Source: Pseudomonadota bacterium
GTDB taxonomy: Bacteria > Myxococcota_A > Polyangia > Haliangiales > Haliangiaceae
DNA: 59,212 bases
Direction of reading: 5' to 3'
Assembly: GCA_023428295.1 (NCBI GenBank)
Contig: JAEYYV010000386.1
Span: forward strand, 1 to 59,212
The translations under genes were made by a program, and so were the position numbers. Position 1 is the stretch's first letter; every line of letters begins with the position of its first letter. Below, in pieces: positions 45,459 through 54,966 of this stretch. The notes under the pieces were generated by a model, which did not search any database, was not told the origin of the DNA, and saw only the letters and a program-made list of their open reading frames with translations.

Positions 45459-47000
45459 ATGAGGAAGCTGTGGCCCCTTCTGCTCGTCGCTGCATGTGGC
45501 AAGTCGTCGACGACAGACTCGAACCTCACCTCCACCCGCGACGCGGATGCGCTGTGGGCGCTGTGCCCCGACTCGGCGACGAGCGGCTTCGTCGTGACGC
45601 CGCGCGCGCTCGAGCATGTCGAAGCCGCGCTCGTCGAGATCCAGCGCTTCGTCGCCACGGCGCCGGAGCTCGCGCCCATCAAAGGGCAGCTCGAGAGCGC
45701 GATTCGCGGCCAGCTCGGCGCGCCGTTCACGAACCTCGAAGAGGTGGGCATCGATCGCAAGAAGGGCATCGCGATGTTCGACGCGCCCGGCGGTGGCGTC
45801 GTCGTGGTGCCGCTCGCAGATCGCGAGAAGCTCGCGAAGCTGTCGATTCCCGTCGGCGCCGATCCGAACAAGATCGGAGAGCTGACCTGCAAGACCATCA
45901 ACAACAACTACGCGTGCTCCAAGAACCTCCCGCTCCTCGAGCAGATCGGCAAGGGCACGGTGCCCGCGCAGATCGCGAGGGTCGGAACGCGTGGCGACAT
46001 CGAGCTGCTCGTGAAGGAGCCGCTCGAGCTCGGCGTCACGGTGCGCATCGATCGCGGCATGGCCGTCGCGCGCGGCGCCGTGGTCGCGCCGCCGGTCGTC
46101 ATCGAGAAGCTCGTCGGTGCGAGCAAGCCACGAGCTCCGCAAGGTCAGACGAGCGCGTTCATCGTGGCAACCGTGGAGTCGCTGCTCGAGACCATGCCGG
46201 ATGGCCCGCTCCTCGAGGATCTGACGCTGTCCGAGCTGCTGAAGACCGTGAACGGCCCGGTCACCATCACGATCGCGCCCGGCACCACGCTCCCCGACGT
46301 GCGCGTGCCGCTGTCCACCACGGCGCCCGCGCAGAAGGTCATCGACAACTGCGCGACCGTGGTCCCCGCCGAGATGCTCTCCGCGCAGCAGCAGCCGGGC
46401 GTGTGCCGCGTCGACATCGCCACGTACAACGTCGAGCTCGACATCTGGATCGACGGCAGCGAGCTCCGCGCTGGCAACAAAGCAGGCGCGCCGACTGCCA
46501 AGAGCGTCCCCATGACCGACCTCGGTAGAGAGATCGCCAACGGCACCTGGACGCTCGCCTTCTGGGGCCGCGGCACGATGTTCGGCACACCGCGCATCGA
46601 GGCGCTCGCCGCGGGCATGCAGGAGCAAGCCGCGCTGATGTTCCGCGCCCTCGCGCTGCTCTCCGAGCTCGGACTCGCGGTTCGCCTCGACGGAGACGTC
46701 GCGCACTTCGTCGCGGGCGGTCGCCTCATCTGGGCAAACCCGCCTGCGGTCGCCGACAAGCTGCTCGCGATTCCCGCGCGTGACATCGTCAGCGGCGACA
46801 CGGCGAGCGTCGACGCGATCGCGAAGTCCGCGCCGGCATCACCGTTTGCTGCGGACTACGCGTCGGGCCAGGGCGGCCTGATGGTGCCGACCGCCCTGAT
46901 CGGCGTGGTCGCCTCGATCGCGGTGCCCGCGTTCATGAGCTACATGCGCGAGCCGATGATCGCACCGCCAGTCGAGGCGCCGCCGGCAGAGGCGCCGTAG
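45459..47000 (+). CDS. Lipoprotein with pilin-like C-terminal membrane helix, function unknown
   Basis: A 513-residue protein from ATG 45459 (MRKLWPLLLVAAC, lipobox VAAC). It has two similar 200-residue alpha/beta halves without a named family. The C-terminus has a hydrophobic helix, LIGVVASIAVPAFMSYM, which resembles the N-terminal helix of type IV pilins (IIGILAAIAIPAF) but lies at the wrong end. So it is probably anchored at both ends, by lipid and helix. The last residues are Pro/Glu-rich. The gene converges on the M16 peptidase gene, stops one base apart. Confidence 0.8.
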   Translation: MRKLWPLLLVAACGKSSTTDSNLTSTRDADALWALCPDSATSGFVVTPRALEHVEAALVEIQRFVATAPELAPIKGQLESAIRGQLGAPFTNLEEVGIDRKKGIAMFDAPGGGVVVVPLADREKLAKLSIPVGADPNKIGELTCKTINNNYACSKNLPLLEQIGKGTVPAQIARVGTRGDIELLVKEPLELGVTVRIDRGMAVARGAVVAPPVVIEKLVGASKPRAPQGQTSAFIVATVESLLETMPDGPLLEDLTLSELLKTVNGPVTITIAPGTTLPDVRVPLSTTAPAQKVIDNCATVVPAEMLSAQQQPGVCRVDIATYNVELDIWIDGSELRAGNKAGAPTAKSVPMTDLGREIANGTWTLAFWGRGTMFGTPRIEALAAGMQEQAALMFRALALLSELGLAVRLDGDVAHFVAGGRLIWANPPAVADKLLAIPARDIVSGDTASVDAIAKSAPASPFAADYASGQGGLMVPTALIGVVASIAVPAFMSYMREPMIAPPVEAPPAEAP

Positions 47001-47001
47001 C

Positions 47002-49893
47002 TCACTTCGTCGCGGGCGTGGCAGCCGGCGCGGGCGCGGTTCCCGTCGTCGCCGGCATCAGCACTGCCTGGAAGAACGGCGCCTTCGGCAGGAACTTCTT
47101 TGCCGCGGCCTTCACGTTGTCCGAGGTCATGCGGCCGAGCATCTTGCTCGGATCGAGCACGAGCGTCGGGTCATCGCCGAAGCGATACGTGCTCGACAGC
47201 CAGCCGACCCAGAAGCCGTTCGTCTTGATCTGCGTCTCGCGCTCGCGAAGGAACTGCGCCTTGATCTTCTCGAGCTGCTCGGTGGTGGCGCCTTCCTTCT
47301 TCACGACCTCGATCTCGTCGAGCGCTGCCTTGACCAGCTTGTCGACAGCATCGGGCGCGCAGCCGAACTGGATCGCGAACGAGCGCTCCTGGTGCGGGCG
47401 GCGAGCGATCCACCCACCGGTGCCAACGCCGTACACGCCGCCCATGTCCTCGCGCAGGATCTCGCGCAGGCGCATCTCGAGCACCTGGCCGAGGATGAAC
47501 ATGTCGCGGTCGTTGTCGCGCGTCCACGCTTGGTCTCCATAGAAGGAGAGCGAGACCTGCGCCTTGGGCTCGCTGCCGAGCGGCCACGCCTTCTTGATCG
47601 TGCCGCCCGCGCGACGGATCTTGAGGTCCTTCTCCGTCTCCTTGCGCTTCGTGGCCGGCAAGCTCGCGAGGTACGTCTCGACGAGCGGCTTGATCTTCGC
47701 GACGTCGAACGCGCCGACGATCACGAACGTGAAGTCACCGGCATCGCCGAAGCGCGACTTGTAGAACGCGAGGGCCTTGTCGAGATCGATCTTGGCGATG
47801 TCCTCCACGACGGGTGGCGTGCGCCGCGGGTGCTTCTTGTAGAGGAGCTCCTGCGTCTCGATGCCGAACACCGCCTCGGGCGAGCGGCGCTGGTTCGCGA
47901 GCTGCTCGGTGACGACCTGCTTCCACGTCGCGAAGACGGCCTCGTCTTTGCGCGGCGCCGTCATCTTCAAGTACACGAGCTGGAACATCGTCTCGAGATC
48001 CCTCACCGACGCGTTGCCGTCGACGGACTCGGTGGTCTCGCCGATGGTGGCGGAGACTTGCAGGCGCTTGCCCGCGAGCACCTTCTCGAGCGTGTCGTCG
48101 TCGAGGTCCCCGACACCGCCGAGCGCGACGACGTCATCGGCGAAGCGCGCCGACGGCCACAGCTTGGCGTCGGCCGTTGCGAGACCACCGGGCGAATCGC
48201 CGGACACGGAGACTTGCTCCGCGTCGAAGTCCGTGGGCTTCAGCACGACCTTGACCCCGTTGGACAGCGTCCACTCGGTGACCCCGATCGACTCGATCTT
48301 CGACTCCTTGACCACCTTGCCCGGCGTGGGCGGCGTGGCCATCAGCTTCGCGGTGGTGGCCGCTTCCTGCCACGGCTCGATCTGCGCCTTCTGCACCTCG
48401 TCGACGATGGCGAGGATCCGCTTCTGATCGGGCAGCGGCTTCCCTTCGGGACCGCTGACCATGATCACGCGGTTGTCGGCGCCACCGAAGCTCTTCGCGA
48501 GCGCGTTGAGCTCGGCAACGGTGATCTGCGGGAGGAACTTCACCGCGAGGTCACGCTCGGCGCGGCGACCGATCATGAACTCGTTCTCGTAGAAGTTCCG
48601 CGTGATCTCCGCGACGTAGTCGTCCGAGCCTTCGGTGTCAGCTTGGGCCGCGATCTGCTCGTAGAACGCGGCGATGTTCGCGCGCGCGCGATCGAGCTCG
48701 GCTTGCGTGAAGCCATGGCGCTCGACGCGAACGGCCTCGGTCATGAGTGCGCGCAGCGCGTCCTCGACCTTGCCATCCTTGGGCAACGCGACGCGCGTGA
48801 ACATGTCGATCTCGCGCGTGATGCCCTGCACGCCGACCTGCGCGATGGCGAACGGCGACTCGGTCTTCTTCGCGAGCGTGCCGAGGCGCTCGTTCGCGAT
48901 CATGTTGTAGATCTGCTCGGCGATCGCGCGACGAAAGTCCGCTTCCGTGGACTCCGAGCGATGCGCGAACACGTTGTTCACCGTGACGTTCGCCGTGGGC
49001 AGCTCTTTGTCCGTGGCGATCGACACGCGCGTGCCGTCGGCCTTGGGCACGCCAGCCGGCTTGCGCGGCTTCTTGCCGGCAGGGTTCTCGAGGCCACCGA
49101 AGCGCGCCGCGATCTCCTTCTCCATCGTCGCCGGATCCACATCACCGACGGCGATGACCGCCATCAGATCGGGGCGATAGAAGTCCTTGTAGAACGTGGT
49201 GAGGCGCTCGCGCGGCGCGCCCTTGATCACCTCGGGCGTTCCGATCGGCAAGCGCGTCGCGTAGAGCGAGCCTTTGAACAGCACGGGAAAGTGCTTGTTG
49301 AGGAGGCGCATGCCGACGCCTTGACCGAGCCGCCACTCCTCGAGAACGACGCCGCGCTCCTTCTCGATCTCCTCGCTCTCGAACAGAACGTCGCCCGCCC
49401 AGTCGTGGAGGATGTCGAGGCCCTTGCTGATGTACTCGGGCTTGTCCGTGGGAACGGTGAGCTTGTACGTGGTCTCGTCGAAGTTCGTCGAGGCGTTGAG
49501 ATCGGCGCCGAAGCCCATGCCGATCGACTCGAGATAGTTGACGATCGCGGACTTCGGAAAGCGCTTCGTTCCGTTGAACGCCATGTGCTCGACGAAGTGA
49601 GCGAGGCCGCGCTGGTTGTCCTCTTCCTGCGTCGAACCCGCGTTGACCGCGAGCCAGAGGAACGCGCGCTTCTCCGGCTTGGGGCGCTTGAGGATGTAGT
49701 ACGTGAGGCCGTTGGGCAGCGTGCCCTTCTTCACCTCGGACCACAGCGGCAACTGCGGGCTGTTGCTCGGCGCAGGTCCACCGGTGTTCGGATCGACAGT
49801 GCCGAGGCTTGGATCCGTCGTCGTTGTTGTGGGCGTCGTCTTTCCGCCGCACGCGGCGACCGCGAACAGCAGCGCCAACAGTTGCTTTTTCAT
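47002..49893 (-). CDS. M16-family zinc metallopeptidase lipoprotein (insulinase/pitrilysin type)
   Basis: A 963-residue lipoprotein (signal MKKQLLALLFAVAAC). The inverted zinc motif HFVEH (HxxEH) lies near residue 100, with the distal ligand Glu in EKERGVVLEEW about 75 residues later. Three further LuxS/M16 half-domains follow, the second being the inactive R/Y-type partner. It is full length for two-domain pitrilysins. Outside the cytoplasm it would cut small peptides. It precedes the patatin gene by 12 bases on the same strand, so the two could be one unit. Confidence 0.95.
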   Translation of the reverse strand: MKKQLLALLFAVAACGGKTTPTTTTTDPSLGTVDPNTGGPAPSNSPQLPLWSEVKKGTLPNGLTYYILKRPKPEKRAFLWLAVNAGSTQEEDNQRGLAHFVEHMAFNGTKRFPKSAIVNYLESIGMGFGADLNASTNFDETTYKLTVPTDKPEYISKGLDILHDWAGDVLFESEEIEKERGVVLEEWRLGQGVGMRLLNKHFPVLFKGSLYATRLPIGTPEVIKGAPRERLTTFYKDFYRPDLMAVIAVGDVDPATMEKEIAARFGGLENPAGKKPRKPAGVPKADGTRVSIATDKELPTANVTVNNVFAHRSESTEADFRRAIAEQIYNMIANERLGTLAKKTESPFAIAQVGVQGITREIDMFTRVALPKDGKVEDALRALMTEAVRVERHGFTQAELDRARANIAAFYEQIAAQADTEGSDDYVAEITRNFYENEFMIGRRAERDLAVKFLPQITVAELNALAKSFGGADNRVIMVSGPEGKPLPDQKRILAIVDEVQKAQIEPWQEAATTAKLMATPPTPGKVVKESKIESIGVTEWTLSNGVKVVLKPTDFDAEQVSVSGDSPGGLATADAKLWPSARFADDVVALGGVGDLDDDTLEKVLAGKRLQVSATIGETTESVDGNASVRDLETMFQLVYLKMTAPRKDEAVFATWKQVVTEQLANQRRSPEAVFGIETQELLYKKHPRRTPPVVEDIAKIDLDKALAFYKSRFGDAGDFTFVIVGAFDVAKIKPLVETYLASLPATKRKETEKDLKIRRAGGTIKKAWPLGSEPKAQVSLSFYGDQAWTRDNDRDMFILGQVLEMRLREILREDMGGVYGVGTGGWIARRPHQERSFAIQFGCAPDAVDKLVKAALDEIEVVKKEGATTEQLEKIKAQFLRERETQIKTNGFWVGWLSSTYRFGDDPTLVLDPSKMLGRMTSDNVKAAAKKFLPKAPFFQAVLMPATTGTAPAPAATPATK

Positions 49894-49905
49894 GCGCGGA
49901 CTATG

Positions 49906-51165
49906 TCACGTCGCAGGAACGAGCACGTCGAACAAGGCTGCGAGCTCGTCGGCTTTCTTCTCCGCGTCGCGACGTCCCATCGCGATGAGCTCGGCGGCGA
50001 AGTCACCGTCGAACAGCAGATACGACAACAAGTCACTCTCGTGTCGAGATTCCCCACCGGCCAAGCGTTCGATCAATTTCTTCGCGATGAGCCCCGAGAC
50101 GCGCATGCGACCGCTCGCGACAAAGTCCGCAGCGATGGCTCCGATGTCTTCCGACGGACGGATGTGCACGGCTTGAATGCGGCGCAGCGGTGCCCCACGT
50201 AGGCGAACCAACTCGTGATTCATCATCTGCTCGAATCGCTCGCCGAACGACGCGATGCCCGCATCGAGGATCAGGTTGATGCGCTGCATTCGCTGCAAGT
50301 CGTACTCGGTGTGATCGAGCATCAGCGCGTTGAGCGCTTTGCCCGTGAGGAACAGCGGCTTCGGGTAGTCCTCGGGACTGACAGGTGCGACCGGCTGCGG
50401 CGACGGCGCGACCTCGTGCTTCACGTGTCGCAGCGAGATCAGTAAGAGCCGGTCAGCGCCGAGTCTGATGGCAGGTGACATCGGCGTGTTCTGGCGCAGG
50501 CCACCATCGGTGAAGAACTCCTCGCCGACCTTCACGGTGGGAAACAGGATCGGAATCGCCGCGCTCGCGAGCACGTGACGCGGACCGATGCGCGCCGCGC
50601 GATGACGAACGAACGGATCGCGTGACCACTCGCGCGGCACCGGCTCCGCGCTCGAGAGGAACACCACGGTGTGGCCCGTCGCGACGTGCGTCGCGGAGAC
50701 GCTGATCGCGTGAAGGTTGCGCGAGCGCAAGCTGCGATCGATGCCGCGCCACGGAATCGCGCGAATGACGAAGCGCTCGAGGCCGCTCGTGTCGAGGAGG
50801 CCGCCGTAGCGAAAGCTGCCGGGCGATGGCGGCGGCGGATCACCACCGAGCAGCATCTTCGTCGCGCGATACATGTCGCGCGGCCCGAGGCCGATCAGCT
50901 CCTCGAGGCGGAGCGACCTCCACGCGGTGACGAGCTGCTCGGCCTGACTCTCGGGGTCATCCATCGTCGCTGCGAGGAACGCGGCGTTGATCGCACCGAC
51001 CGAGGTTCCGCTGACGATGTCGATCGGGAGGGGACGGCCGAGCCGCTTGGTGAGGTCCGTGCGAAGGTAGTGAATGATTCCGGCTTCGTATGCGCCACGG
51101 GATCCACCGCCCGAGAGGACCACACCCACCTTCGGACGAGGCAACGGGGACTGCACGTGCCTCAT
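49906..51165 (-). CDS. Patatin-like phospholipase
   Basis: A 419-residue protein from ATG 51165 (MRHVQSPLPRP). Patatin features are all present: oxyanion-hole GGGSRG at the start, nucleophile Ser in GTSVG, and the catalytic Asp in FTDGGLRQNTPM. No signal peptide. The family hydrolyses phospholipids or other acyl esters. The C-terminal 150 residues are helical and charged with a YLLFDGDFAAELI motif. The M16 gene follows 12 bases away; the opposite-strand VIT-VWA gene starts 40 bases away. Confidence 0.93.
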   Translation of the reverse strand: MRHVQSPLPRPKVGVVLSGGGSRGAYEAGIIHYLRTDLTKRLGRPLPIDIVSGTSVGAINAAFLAATMDDPESQAEQLVTAWRSLRLEELIGLGPRDMYRATKMLLGGDPPPPSPGSFRYGGLLDTSGLERFVIRAIPWRGIDRSLRSRNLHAISVSATHVATGHTVVFLSSAEPVPREWSRDPFVRHRAARIGPRHVLASAAIPILFPTVKVGEEFFTDGGLRQNTPMSPAIRLGADRLLLISLRHVKHEVAPSPQPVAPVSPEDYPKPLFLTGKALNALMLDHTEYDLQRMQRINLILDAGIASFGERFEQMMNHELVRLRGAPLRRIQAVHIRPSEDIGAIAADFVASGRMRVSGLIAKKLIERLAGGESRHESDLLSYLLFDGDFAAELIAMGRRDAEKKADELAALFDVLVPAT

Positions 51166-51205
51166 TGTAAGCGCAACCGGCGGGGCTCGTGGTTGTCCAA
51201 CCGCC

Positions 51206-53395
51206 ATGAAGCTCGCGGCAGCTGTCGTGCTCGTGCTCGCGGGCGGCTCCGCCGCCGGCGCCGAGACCTCGCTCGAAGAGTACGGCTCCCACCCACCGCG
51301 CCCCGCGCAGGACATTCGCGAGGCGCAGTGCGACCTCGACGTGCAGATGAAGGGCGCGGTCGTCTCCGTCGAGCAGCGACAGCGATTCACGAACGCGTCG
51401 TCGCGATCCGCGCTCGCGTACAGCTTCGATCTGCCGCCCGGTGCGGTGATCACGAGCTTCGCGTTTCGCGCCGGCGACAGCGCGATCGAACAAGCGCTTC
51501 CCATTGTCGGTCCGCACGAGACCGCCGACGTCGCGAAGCGCTCGGTGCTCGGCAGCGATCCGGCGATGCTGTTCGCTCGACCCGAAGGATCGCTGTCGCA
51601 GTACGCGATCCACGTGCAGCCATGGGACGCGGGACATCAGGTCACGCTGATCACGCGATACACGGCGCTCGCGGAGATCGTGAGCGGCTCGCTGCGCATT
51701 CAGCTGCCAGCGCGCGCAGGTGTAGGAGCGCTGACCGCGTGTCGAGGAACGCTGACCGCGAGCGCCGGCCCGGGCGCGTCGGTCGCGCGCATCATCATCA
51801 ACGGCGCGAGCACGACCGCGCGTCCCGCGACGTTCACGCTCGATAACAAGCCTGTCACGCTCGACGCGCAGCTCGCGTTCGCGGGCAAGCTGCCGCTCGT
51901 GTGGACGCAGTCGGAGCCGCTATCCGACGGATACTCCGCGTCGGTCGTCACGGTCGCGACGCCGCCGCTCCGCACGCAAACGCCGCTGCACCGTCGAGCG
52001 CTGATCGTCATCGACACGTCGAAGAGCATGGAGCTCGTCGGCAAGCAGAACGTCTCGCGGGTACTGCGCGCGGTGACGTCGGCGCTCCCTGCGAACGTGG
52101 AGATCGACGCGATCTTCTACGACCGCACCGCGATACGGTTGTTCGACGGGTGGCGGCCGCTGACGCCGGATAGCGTGTCGTCGATCGAGAAGAACCTCTC
52201 GCTGCGCGGCGCGCACAACGGCAGCGACCTATCCGCCGCGCTCCGCTTGGCGAAGACCGTGATGAGCGACGGCAACGCAGCGAGCACGCTCGTCGTGGTG
52301 ATCAGCGACGGCGTCATCGGCGATCTCGCGGGCAAGGATCTGATCGCGGCGCTCGATGGCAAGACATCCACCGTCGACGTCCTCGGCATCTTGCTCGACC
52401 CCGCGCGCACCAGCTCGCCTGGCGAGGCCGCGCTGCGTGGCCCGGTGAGCCTCTATGGCGGCTCGCTCGTCGAGGTGCCGACCGTGGAGCTCGACACCGC
52501 GCTCTCGCTCGTCGACGATTGGCTCCGCCCCGCCACCGTCGAGCTCTCGCTCGCATCGCTCGACGTACCGACCACGGTGGTCGCGGGCGCGGGCTTCGTG
52601 CGCACGGTGATCGACAAGCGCCCGTCGTCGAGCTTCGTGCTGACCGGCCGCGGGGAAGCGCCGATTCGCGTCGCGCCGCGCACGGGTCCCCCAGCGTCCG
52701 TCGCCGCGCTCGTCCTCGCGAGCACCCTCGACGAGGATCCCGACGCGACGGCCAAGATCCGCGAGAAGGCCGCGCAGCGTGCACCGTTTGTCTCGGAGAG
52801 CACGTCGTTCGCGGTGCTCTCGTTCACGAGCAAGATCGCGAAGAACCGCACCGCGATGGTGAAGGGCGGCGGGCCGTACGAGCGCGTCGTCGAGGTGCAC
52901 GATCCCGTCGACAGCATGCCGGTGTCGTCGGGGAAGGCGCGACCGCAGCCATCAGCGATCGCGAGAGACACACTCGAGCGCCTGTTCCGCGATCAGCTGC
53001 AGCCCAAAGCGTACGCGTGTTATCAGCGCGCGCTCGGTCTCGCTCCCACGCTCGCCGGCACGGTGCACTTCACGCTGCACCTCGGTCGCGGCGAGATGAC
53101 ACGAGTCTCGCTCGCCGGACTCGGCAACGCGCAGCTCGACGCGTGCCTCCTCGACGCGGCCTACGGCCTCAGCGTGCCGATGCCAGACTTCGCGGTGAAC
53201 GCCGATGATCAGACGGTGGCGCGCTATCCGCTGACGTTCAACGTGGCCAAGGACAAGCCGGTGATCGTGCTCGGCGATGCTGACTCCGAGTCGCCGATCG
53301 ACATCGACGGCATCCAAGGCGGCGTCCCCGTGCGCAAGGGGCCGATCAAGGTCGAGACCAAGACACCGCTCGGCACGATGCGTCCATCCAAGTAG
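51206..53395 (+). CDS. VIT - VWA protein with AgmX/PglI-type C-terminal domain
   Basis: A 729-residue exported protein from ATG 51206 (signal MKLAAAVVLVLAGGSAAGA). A VIT domain spans about residues 35-150 (REAQCDLDVQMKGAVV, RFTNASSRSALAYSFDLPPGA). A von Willebrand A domain follows at about 265-440 with an intact MIDAS start DTSKSM and VVVISDGVIG. Near 590-690 is the AgmX/PglI-type C-terminal domain (KAYACYQRALGLAPTLAGTV, LGNAQLDACLLDAAYGLSVP), a TonB-like fold tied to gliding and surface functions in myxobacteria. It probably binds a protein ligand via the metal site. Confidence 0.92.
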   Translation: MKLAAAVVLVLAGGSAAGAETSLEEYGSHPPRPAQDIREAQCDLDVQMKGAVVSVEQRQRFTNASSRSALAYSFDLPPGAVITSFAFRAGDSAIEQALPIVGPHETADVAKRSVLGSDPAMLFARPEGSLSQYAIHVQPWDAGHQVTLITRYTALAEIVSGSLRIQLPARAGVGALTACRGTLTASAGPGASVARIIINGASTTARPATFTLDNKPVTLDAQLAFAGKLPLVWTQSEPLSDGYSASVVTVATPPLRTQTPLHRRALIVIDTSKSMELVGKQNVSRVLRAVTSALPANVEIDAIFYDRTAIRLFDGWRPLTPDSVSSIEKNLSLRGAHNGSDLSAALRLAKTVMSDGNAASTLVVVISDGVIGDLAGKDLIAALDGKTSTVDVLGILLDPARTSSPGEAALRGPVSLYGGSLVEVPTVELDTALSLVDDWLRPATVELSLASLDVPTTVVAGAGFVRTVIDKRPSSSFVLTGRGEAPIRVAPRTGPPASVAALVLASTLDEDPDATAKIREKAAQRAPFVSESTSFAVLSFTSKIAKNRTAMVKGGGPYERVVEVHDPVDSMPVSSGKARPQPSAIARDTLERLFRDQLQPKAYACYQRALGLAPTLAGTVHFTLHLGRGEMTRVSLAGLGNAQLDACLLDAAYGLSVPMPDFAVNADDQTVARYPLTFNVAKDKPVIVLGDADSESPIDIDGIQGGVPVRKGPIKVETKTPLGTMRPSK

Positions 53396-53415
53396 CTCGT
53401 GCTAGTGTGCGCTCG

Positions 53416-54018
53416 ATGCGCATGACTCGAGCGTTTGCGATGTTGACGCTCGTCGCATGCTCCGGCTCGTCGTCGTCGGACGACAAGCACGAGCCGCCGC
53501 CGGCGCCCGCCGATGCGGCGGTGTCAGATGGCATCACGTCGTTCGGCTCGCCCGATCCCAACGCACACGTCGACGACGATCCCACGCTGCCCCGTGTCGC
53601 GCGTCCGCCGACAAAGCGGCCCGGTCGTCAGATCGAGATCCTCCTGCGCAGCTCGCCGTCCGGGGCGATGGCCTCCGTCGATGGTCTGCAAGTCGGCCCG
53701 ACGCCCACGTACTGGATCGGCGAGACGGGCGCCGAGCACGAGTTCACGTTCAGCATGCCCAAGCATGCGCTCGCGCGTTATCGCTTCTTCCCGATCGCCA
53801 CGGGTACGCTGCACGCGCGGCTCGATCCGGTCGCGAACGCGATCGATGCTGGCGTTCCGCCCGCGCACCTCGTGCAGCCGTCGCCGATTCCACCGCCCGA
53901 GACGCTCGTGACGCCAGCGCCGGTGGTGCCGACGCCGGCGCCCGTGGTCCCCGTGGTGATCGACGCGGCGCCGATCGCGCCCGGTGCTAGCGAGCCCGCG
54001 ATCGGCCCGACGCCGTAG
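53416..54018 (+). CDS. Pro-rich lipoprotein with PEGA-like domain
   Basis: A 200-residue lipoprotein. ATG 53416 gives signal MRMTRAFAMLTLVAC; GTG 53407 or ATG 53422 are alternatives. The middle (IEILLRSSPSGAMASVDGLQVGPTPTYW) resembles a PEGA domain, a small surface-exposed beta sandwich. The C-terminal third is Pro/Val/Ala-rich (TPAPVVPTPAPVVPVV). It directly follows the VIT-VWA gene by 20 bases, so the two probably form one operon. Its stop abuts the next gene's stop. Confidence 0.8.
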   Translation: MRMTRAFAMLTLVACSGSSSSDDKHEPPPAPADAAVSDGITSFGSPDPNAHVDDDPTLPRVARPPTKRPGRQIEILLRSSPSGAMASVDGLQVGPTPTYWIGETGAEHEFTFSMPKHALARYRFFPIATGTLHARLDPVANAIDAGVPPAHLVQPSPIPPPETLVTPAPVVPTPAPVVPVVIDAAPIAPGASEPAIGPTP

Positions 54019-54966
54019 TTACTTCGTCTTCTTCTTCGCCTTTGCGGCGGCGTCTTCGACCTTCTTGCGCTGCGAGGCATCGAGCACGCGGCGCGCTTGT
54101 GCCCACGCCGTGATGCGCGCCTTGCGCATCGTCGCCTCGTGCGCGCTGACCTGATCGACGAGCCGGCTGATCTCGGCATCGCTCGTGTTCGTATTGGCGA
54201 GCGCCAGGCGTAGCTTCTCGGAGCTCTCCGCGATCTGCTTCTTCGCCGCCGCGACCTTCACGTCCGACTCGGAGCGCAGCTTCGTGATCTGGTCGCGCTG
54301 CTTCGCGTCGAGCGCGAGATCCTTCAGGTCGTTGATCGCATCGCGCATGTCGTCATCATCGTCGTCGTCGAGATCCGGCGCGGACGGGATGTCGAAGTCG
54401 TCGTGATCGAAGCGCATCTTCGACAGGTCGACCTTGAGGTTCTTGCTGAACGCATCTTTCATCTCGTCCTCGAAGCCCTCCATGGCCTCTTCGATCTCCT
54501 CGCCCATCTTCTCGAGCTCGTCTTCGAGAGCGCCGAGGTCGGTGAGCCTCAGGTTGGAGAGGCGCTTCTCGACGGCAGCGCCGGCCTTGTCGAGGCGCGC
54601 GAGGAGCTTCTTCTTCACGTCGGCGGGGATGTGCGCGTTCCCGCTGATCGATGCGCGCGCGGTCGCGAGCTGCGCTTTGACCATCTCGCGCACGCCCGTG
54701 ACCTGCACGACACCGTTGTCGATCGACACGCCGATGCCGGGCTTCGACGGCGGCTTGGGTGCGGGCGGCGCCGGCGGACGCGGACCGGGCCCCGGCGGCT
54801 TCGGCGGCTTCGGCGGATCGGCTTGCGCGATCACGACGGGCTGCGGGTTTGGCCAGAAGCCGTCGGCATCGTTGGACGCGGCGTGCGAGAACGCAGCGCC
54901 GAACACGAAGCCACCCGCGATCATCGAGGGCAGCATCAGGGTGAAGAAGGTACGGATACGGCTCAT
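54019..54966 (-). CDS. Periplasmic helical protein, Spy/ZraP/CnrX-like sensor candidate
   Basis: A 315-residue protein from ATG 54966 with an N-terminal signal or membrane anchor (FFTLMLPSMIAGGFVFGAAFSHA). After a Pro-rich linker (PPKPPKPPGPGPRPP), it is almost wholly alpha-helical and coiled-coil. The last 130 residues resemble CpxP/Spy and CnrX-like periplasmic sensors (LDAKQRDQITKLRS, ISRLVDQVSAHEATMRKARITAW, LDASQRKKVED), with an acidic run (DLDDDDDDD). It is third in an operon after an ECF sigma factor and anti-sigma factor, coupled by a 4-base overlap, as in CnrYXH. A metal or envelope-stress cue is therefore plausible. Confidence 0.75.
   Translation of the reverse strand: MSRIRTFFTLMLPSMIAGGFVFGAAFSHAASNDADGFWPNPQPVVIAQADPPKPPKPPGPGPRPPAPPAPKPPSKPGIGVSIDNGVVQVTGVREMVKAQLATARASISGNAHIPADVKKKLLARLDKAGAAVEKRLSNLRLTDLGALEDELEKMGEEIEEAMEGFEDEMKDAFSKNLKVDLSKMRFDHDDFDIPSAPDLDDDDDDDMRDAINDLKDLALDAKQRDQITKLRSESDVKVAAAKKQIAESSEKLRLALANTNTSDAEISRLVDQVSAHEATMRKARITAWAQARRVLDASQRKKVEDAAAKAKKKTK

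Noticed and set aside
43643..46528. 961-codon plus-strand open frame across two genes
   Set aside because: It spans the antisense of the ABC exporter and an alternate frame of the next lipoprotein, with low-complexity Arg/Glu composition.
47392..50202. 936-codon plus-strand open frame opposite the M16 gene
   Set aside because: The M16 and patatin genes on the other strand carry full family motifs; this frame shows none.
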